Of a stretch of DNA of 64,000 nucleotides, positions 56,396-63,200 are shown one piece after another. Within the stretch, counting starts at the first letter, position 1. Each line of letters begins with the position of its first letter. The DNA comes from Ridgeia piscesae. Taxonomy: Eukaryota; Annelida; Polychaeta; Sabellida; Siboglinidae. The notes beneath the pieces were generated by a model. That model saw only the letters and a list, made by a program, of their open reading frames with translations. It ran no database searches and was not told the DNA's origin. Made by a program: the position numbers and the translations under genes. The stretch is from positions 62,001 to 126,000 of the forward strand of contig JAODUO010000854.1 of assembly GCA_025642075.2 (NCBI GenBank), given 5' to 3'.

Positions 56396-59300
56396 CAGTT
56401 ATGCATAGAAAATGGGTGTTTGTAACTTACTTTAGGTCATAAAACACATCTCAACTAGCAAATTGTTATCTTGCATAAAGCCCTGGTTGAGGTAAGAAAA
56501 TATTCTAGATATGCTCCATTCTGTCTACAGAAATGAGATAACAATGTAGATAACACGTTAAGTTCGGTCCACAGAGACAGTGCTGTCGCAACAAGATAAT
56601 AATTGTTGAGCTTTATTCTGTGCACAGAGGAGACATAATATTATAGATACTGTTCTGTTCTGTCGACAGAGACTATGTGCCGTGGAGACGAGCAGGTCGG
56701 AGCTGGAGGAGCAGGTGCGGAGTCTGACAGAGGAGAAGTCTGAGCTGACCACGAGCAACAAAGAGCTCTTGGAGCAAGTCGACAACCTGATTGAGGAGAA
56801 CACTGCCATCCACTCAAGCTACACAGAGCTCTTAGATCAGGCAGAGAGCTCCCACAACAAGGAGCTCCTAGAGCAGACAGAGAGCTCCCACAGCAGGGAG
56901 CTCCTAGAGCACGTGGAGAGCTCCCACAAGGAGCCGGATGACTCTGGCTTGCCGGTGAGCAAGAAGGAGCACTCGGTGCAGGTTGACAACTTGAGTCAAT
57001 GCAGCTCAGACTCTGGAGTCGGACCACGGGAGCAGGTGGAGCACTTGACAAAGGAGAGCTGTGAGTTGCGGAGCCAGAACAAGGAGCTGCAGGTGCAGAT
57101 TGATGCTCTCAAACAGGCCAGCACCGAGCTGCACCAGAGCAAGACAGAATTCTACTCTCAGAGCAACAAGCAGCTCTTGGAGGATCTAGAGAGTGTGAAT
57201 TTTGAGAACTGTGAGCTGCGTCTGAGCAACAAGGAGCTCCAAGAGCAGATAGAGAGCTTAAGCCAGGAGAAACATTCGGCCAGTGAGGAGCCCCTTGCCA
57301 GGTTGGAGAGCTCGTATGAACGCAACTCCGAATTGCAGAACAATATCAAGGAGCTCTCAGCCCAGATAGAAAGCTTGGATGAGAGGTACTCAACATTACA
57401 CAGCAGTAACAAAGAGCTCCTTTATCAAATAGAGAGTTTTAAAGAGAGCAACTCCGAGTTACAGGCCAGGAACAAGGAGCTTCTGGCCCAAACAGAGAGC
57501 TTAAATGAGAGCTACTCAAAGTTACAGACCTGTAACAAAGAGCTCCAGACTCAAGTAGAGAGCTTTAATGAGAGCAGTTCCACATTACAGACCAGTAACA
57601 AGGACCTCCTGACCCAGGTAGAGAGCCTCACTGAGAGCCTCACTGAGAGCAACACTACATTACAGACCAATAACAAGGACCTCCTGACCCAGGTAGAGAG
57701 CCTCACTGAGAGCAACACTACATTGCAGACCAATAACAAGGACCTCCTGACCCAGGTAGAGAGCCTCACTGAGAGCAACACTACATTACAGACCAATAAC
57801 AAGGACCTCCTGACCCAGGTAGAGAGCCTCACTGAGATCAAGTCTACATTACAGACCAGTAACAAGGACCTCCTGACCCAGGTAGAGAGCCTCACTGAGA
57901 GCAACACTACATTGCAGACCAGTAACAAGGACCTCCTGACCCAGGTAGAGAGCCTCACTGAGAACAAGTCTACATTACAGACCAGTAACAAGGACCTCCT
58001 GACCCAGGTAGAGAGCCTCACTGAGAGCAACACTACATTGCAGACCAGTAACAAGGACCTCCTGACCCAGGTAGAGAGCCTCACTGAGAGCAACACTACA
58101 TTACAGACCAGTAACAAGGACCTCCTGACCCAGGTAGAGAGCCTCACTGAGAGCAACACTACATTGCAGACCAGTAACAAGGACCTCCTGACCCAGGTAG
58201 AGAGCCTCACTGAGAACAAGTCTACATTACAGACCAGTAACAAGGACCTCCTTGGTGAGGTAGACCTCTTGAAAGAGGAGACATCACGGTTGCTGAAGTC
58301 AAAGACAGAACAAGGGGACCAGCCTGCTGCCACACAGGTAAACAATCTTTCTGCAGTCTTGTCTTTTCAATATGTCTTGTACATTAGTATTACTACTTGC
58401 ATTAAATTGTAATGTTAGTCAGTAGAGGGGTGCGTCCAAATACACATTTTCGGATTAAATACGAATACAACTCAGCCAAATCAAGTTCAAATACAAATAG
58501 ACCATTCTGTCTTGGCTCTTGACCCAGTAAGACTATGTGAGGCAATGCTTTGTTGGTAAAAAGTATTTGTATTTTATTGTATTTATTTGTATTTTATTGT
58601 AGATGCACTTTTTGTGATTTACAATTCAAGTATAAAAAAATCTGTATGCAAAAAAATAAATATGTATTTGGACCCAAGCCTGGTCAGTAGTCATTAGCAA
58701 CAAGTGACATTTGACCTTTGTCACTAGTTATGTCAACAACTATTGCCCATCTATTGTGGATGGCAGCTGCAAAAGAAACATATGTTCCACATTATATGTA
58801 TTTATTTTAAGATCCACTGTAGCGTTTAAATGGTTTACCTCATTTGGTACGTACACAAGGAAGGTAAAAACTGTCAACATATCTTATTAGTCACAACAAA
58901 CTAGTGCTTGTCTGTGTGCTGTAGACAAATGGTCATGAGAAAGCAGACACCGAACTTCCGGAGAAGAAAGACCAATCAGTTGCTGTGTTGAAACAGAGGC
59001 TCGCCAAATACGAAGCAGTAAAACGCGACCTGACGAAAACCAACCTTTGCCAGGAGGACAACTTGCGCGAGCTCAGGGTCAGGTGCACTTGTATGGCCAC
59101 AGACCTACTGAAGGCACGGGAAGAAATCAAAGCCTTCAAGCGACAACAGGTCGACTCTCCAGTGGTGGAGGGAGTAAAACATGACGACTCATCAGTGGAG
59201 AGCCTCAGTGTGAGTACACAGACCTTGACCCCTGACATACCCGAGGTGACCCCGCTGCGATCGTTGCTCTCTTCCTGTGAGGACTATATTGAGGCGGACC

Positions 59301-60140
59301 TCGGGAGTTCGGCCTCGGAGTCGGGCTACGGCAACATGCCTCGGCCAGAGGACGTACCCAGTGGCGCCACCGAGTATCTGAAGGGGAACATTATCGAACT
59401 AGTGAGGCAGAAGGAGCAGTTGGAAACTGATGTGTGGAAACTGAAATCGGAGCTCGACAGCAAGACGGAAACATTGGAGAAATGTTGCCTAGAGAAGGTG
59501 AGTGTCCAGCGAATGTCCACTCAGTGTCCTGTGGGTGTCCAGTGATTAACTGTCCATCTGTCATTCAGGTTGTTGGTGTCCTCTTTGGTTGGTTGTTGGC
59601 TTAAAATTGATTCATGATTTAATCACCAGGTCGCAGCACAAGCACATCTCCTTTGTGTAGCATTCAATTTGTTTAAATCCAAGAAAATAAACACAGGTTA
59701 GTTCTTTGTATAAAACGCTTGCGTGCATGTTGGCGTGTATTTTGCACACATTTCTTGAGTGGTATAATAGTTCCACATGAACATATCAGCTTAACTAAAT
59801 TGTTCTGTTTATTTCAAAGTGTCCAATATTTTCTAATATGTTGTCACCAGAATAAAACACTTAATAAGTTTTAGCATTTGTTGCTGGTAATTCCACTTTG
59901 TCAAACGGTGTCATGTTGGGCGTGATTACAATTGAACTGCCCCCCCCCCTCAGATGGACCTCATAGCTATGCTACATACACTCATTATGCACAGTGCTGA
60001 CAGCCACATGATCACTAGGACAGAGTCCAGTCCATCTCAGCTGTGATGAGAATAAGAGATGGGGGGGGGGTCACACCAAGGATAACATCATAGGGGTGAC
60101 ATCCAGAGCTACAGGTCACACATTGAGGAGGTCTCAATAG

Positions 60141-60193
<53 letters not shown>

Positions 60194-60226
60194 TAAATAT
60201 ATATATATATACATATATATATACAT

Positions 60227-60286
<60 letters not shown>

Positions 60287-63200
60287 CTAATATTTAAATT
60301 AATAACTAATAATTAGTTCAATAATATTAGTTCAGTTACTTACAGTTCAGTGCTTATGCCACTCCTGCACACATGGATGTGCCACCTGTGCATGTATTCA
60401 CAGTTTTGCACCTGTCACACATGTATGTGCCACCCCAGCATACATGAATGTGCCACCCCAGCATACGTGAATGTGCCACCCCAGCATACATGATTGTCCC
60501 ACCCCAGCATACATGGATGTGCCACCCCAGCATACATGGATGTGCCACCCCAGCATACATGGATGTGCCACCACTGCATATATGGACGGTCCATCCCTCT
60601 GTACATGGATGTGCCACCCCTGTATAGACGGAGGTGCCACCCCGGCATATGTGCCACCCTTACATGGATGTGCCACCCCTGTATACTACCGTCATTTGTT
60701 TTGTTTTGTGCACTCCAGCCCTGTGAAGTGCTCTCTACTTGAGTTGTTGTAGTCGGTGTAGTTTCTTGACCTAATGGCGTGAGCTTAGTGTGAACGTCAT
60801 CAACATTACTAGTCTGCCTTGTGCTGTGTCGCAGGTGACGTGCTAGCTATGTGTTAATCCCGGTTTTTAAGGTAGGAGGTTGTTCAAGTTTCATAGGGTG
60901 TGTTTTGTGTCATTTGTTAGCATCTGTGCGATGTAACATATAAAGTGTATACCTGTGTTACTCCACTAGCCACAGATAATTTATGTGTTCATATCCAAAG
61001 CCTGGCGGTTTGTCATCTTTGACAGTTTATCACCATTGTTATGTTCAATACCTGGCTATTTGTCACCATTGACACACTTAAAAACCTGGCAGTGTGTCAT
61101 CGTTGACACATTCAAAATCTGGCAGTTTGTCACTGTTGACACATTTAGAGATGAAAATATGTCACTGTTGGCGCATTTAGAGACCCACTGTTGACACATT
61201 CAGAGACCAACAGTTTGTCACTGTTGACACATTTAGAGTCTGACTGTTTGTCATGGTTGACACATTCATTTCTTGACAGTTGTCATCATTGGCACATTCA
61301 GAGTCTGGTCATTTGGAAACAGTGACATAGTCTGGTGGAACTTCGACACCAGGAGTTGTCAAATGTCATCTCTGGTGAAGAGCTGGACCACTTGAGCCAC
61401 TTGACCACACAGTTTACCATAGCTTTATGTCCACTACCACCTGTGTTACATAGCTCACCTACAAAGGCCAGTGGTCAGTAAGTACAGGAGGCAAATTATG
61501 TGACACTGCAGAGTCCCATGTTTGGCTTATATCACACCCCACCAGAGCCTTTTGGGTGAAATCAAAGTCTAAATCACCCTTATAGGCTCACTAGCACACC
61601 CACACAATTAACTGCCATACGTGTAAGTGAAACTGATGGAGATATGCTCAGACATACAGAATGACAGACAAACATTTGTTTTTGTAGTAATGAGTATAAT
61701 TTATATAAATTGGGAGCACTGTATGTGTGTCTAGTCCCAGAGCCTCTTTCTGTGTTAAATCTCATCCTGTTTATTTTATTTTTTTAAGTTCTTTAAATTC
61801 TTTTAGACTCCAACTGTTATTAATATAAGGCATATCTACAACGTGTGTTAACAAATGCTGGATATAATGAATGACTCTGGCGCACTGAGGCAACAGGACA
61901 CTGGCGGTTAATGAGTTGTGTAATGGCGCCACCTGGTGTATTACTTCTAGGTTCCCCGTTGCGTACATCTTCAGGTGAAACACTGTATTATGAGACATTC
62001 CCACAGGGTGATGATGTTACAAATTTTTAATAAAAATATATATAATAATGTTTGTCACCCCAATGGTGTAACTTAGTTACCCCTGTTGGGGCACAGGCCA
62101 TCACTAACTGCTATCCAGTGTCCCTAGTCCTGGGTGAGGGTGTGGGCCAGTAAAGAAATCGTTGTTGACCTTTTGACCTGGTTCTGTTCCCCAGGACGAG
62201 CAGGAGCAGGAGCACGCTGGACGGGTGGAGGAACTGTCACAACAGCTGCACACACTCACGCAGCAGCTGGAGCAGTGGAGACAGAAGGCGGAACAGGTAG
62301 AGTTGAGTCTGAGAGACACACGTGCCAGTGAGAGTCATCTACTAGAGCAGCTAGCTGCTGTGCGGAGCGACTCTACCCGTCGCGTCGACTCGCTACAGAG
62401 CAAGGTGGTTGACATGGAGGAGAACAGGCTTCAGCTGGGTGACACCGTCACGGAAAGCTGCGCACTCTCGAGGCGGAGCTACGTGCTCGGATCGCCGACT
62501 GTGCTGACTCGAGTCGCGCTGACGATTCGGAAGAGCAGCAGATCCCACAGCGCATCAGACAGCTGGAGACGAGCGAAGATGAACTGAGGGCAAAAATTGA
62601 TGCCGTCGAGGCAAAGCTGCAGCAGTGTCAATTCAGTAGTGATGCACAGAACGACATCAGGACTTGCGAGCTGAAGATTGCCGAGCTGGAAGCATTGCTT
62701 CGTGTTGGCAATGACGAGAGCGAGAGACAGAGGGCAGCACTTGAGACGCAGAATGAACGAATCCGCAGCCTCGAAGTGACAGAACAGAAGTTGACCTCAG
62801 AGTTGACAGATGCCGCCGAAGCGGAGAAGAAGCTGCTGATGCAGATGGAGCTGCTCAAGGACGCGGAGGAGAAACTGATGGAGAAAGTAGAGACCCTGGA
62901 AGGTGAAGAGGCGTCTCTCAGGCGTGAACTCTCTGCTGTTAGAGACACAAATGTGGCTTGTGAGGCAGGTGAGAGAGAGCTGCAGGATCGCGTGGATGAG
63001 TTGAGACGGACGAAGGAGGAACTGCGAGGTACGGTTGAGAGGCTCGAGGCGAAGAAGTCAACACTCGAGATGAAGTATGATGAGGAGACGGACAAACTGC
63101 ATAACAAGCTCGACCTGTTGCTGGAGTCGGAAGAGAAACTTCTGGATCGGCTCCAGGAACAGGAGCAGGTGGAAGAGGAGATGAAGAAGGAAATGACGAG

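Noticed and set aside
57551..58345. Minus-strand frame of 264 codons opposite exon 20
   Set aside because: It mirrors the 63-bp coding repeat. The plus-strand reading has splice sites, heptads and continuity with the gene.
14..62000. CRISPR array or other prokaryotic repeat system
   Set aside because: The repeats are direct minisatellites without unique spacers, inside introns of a spliced animal gene.
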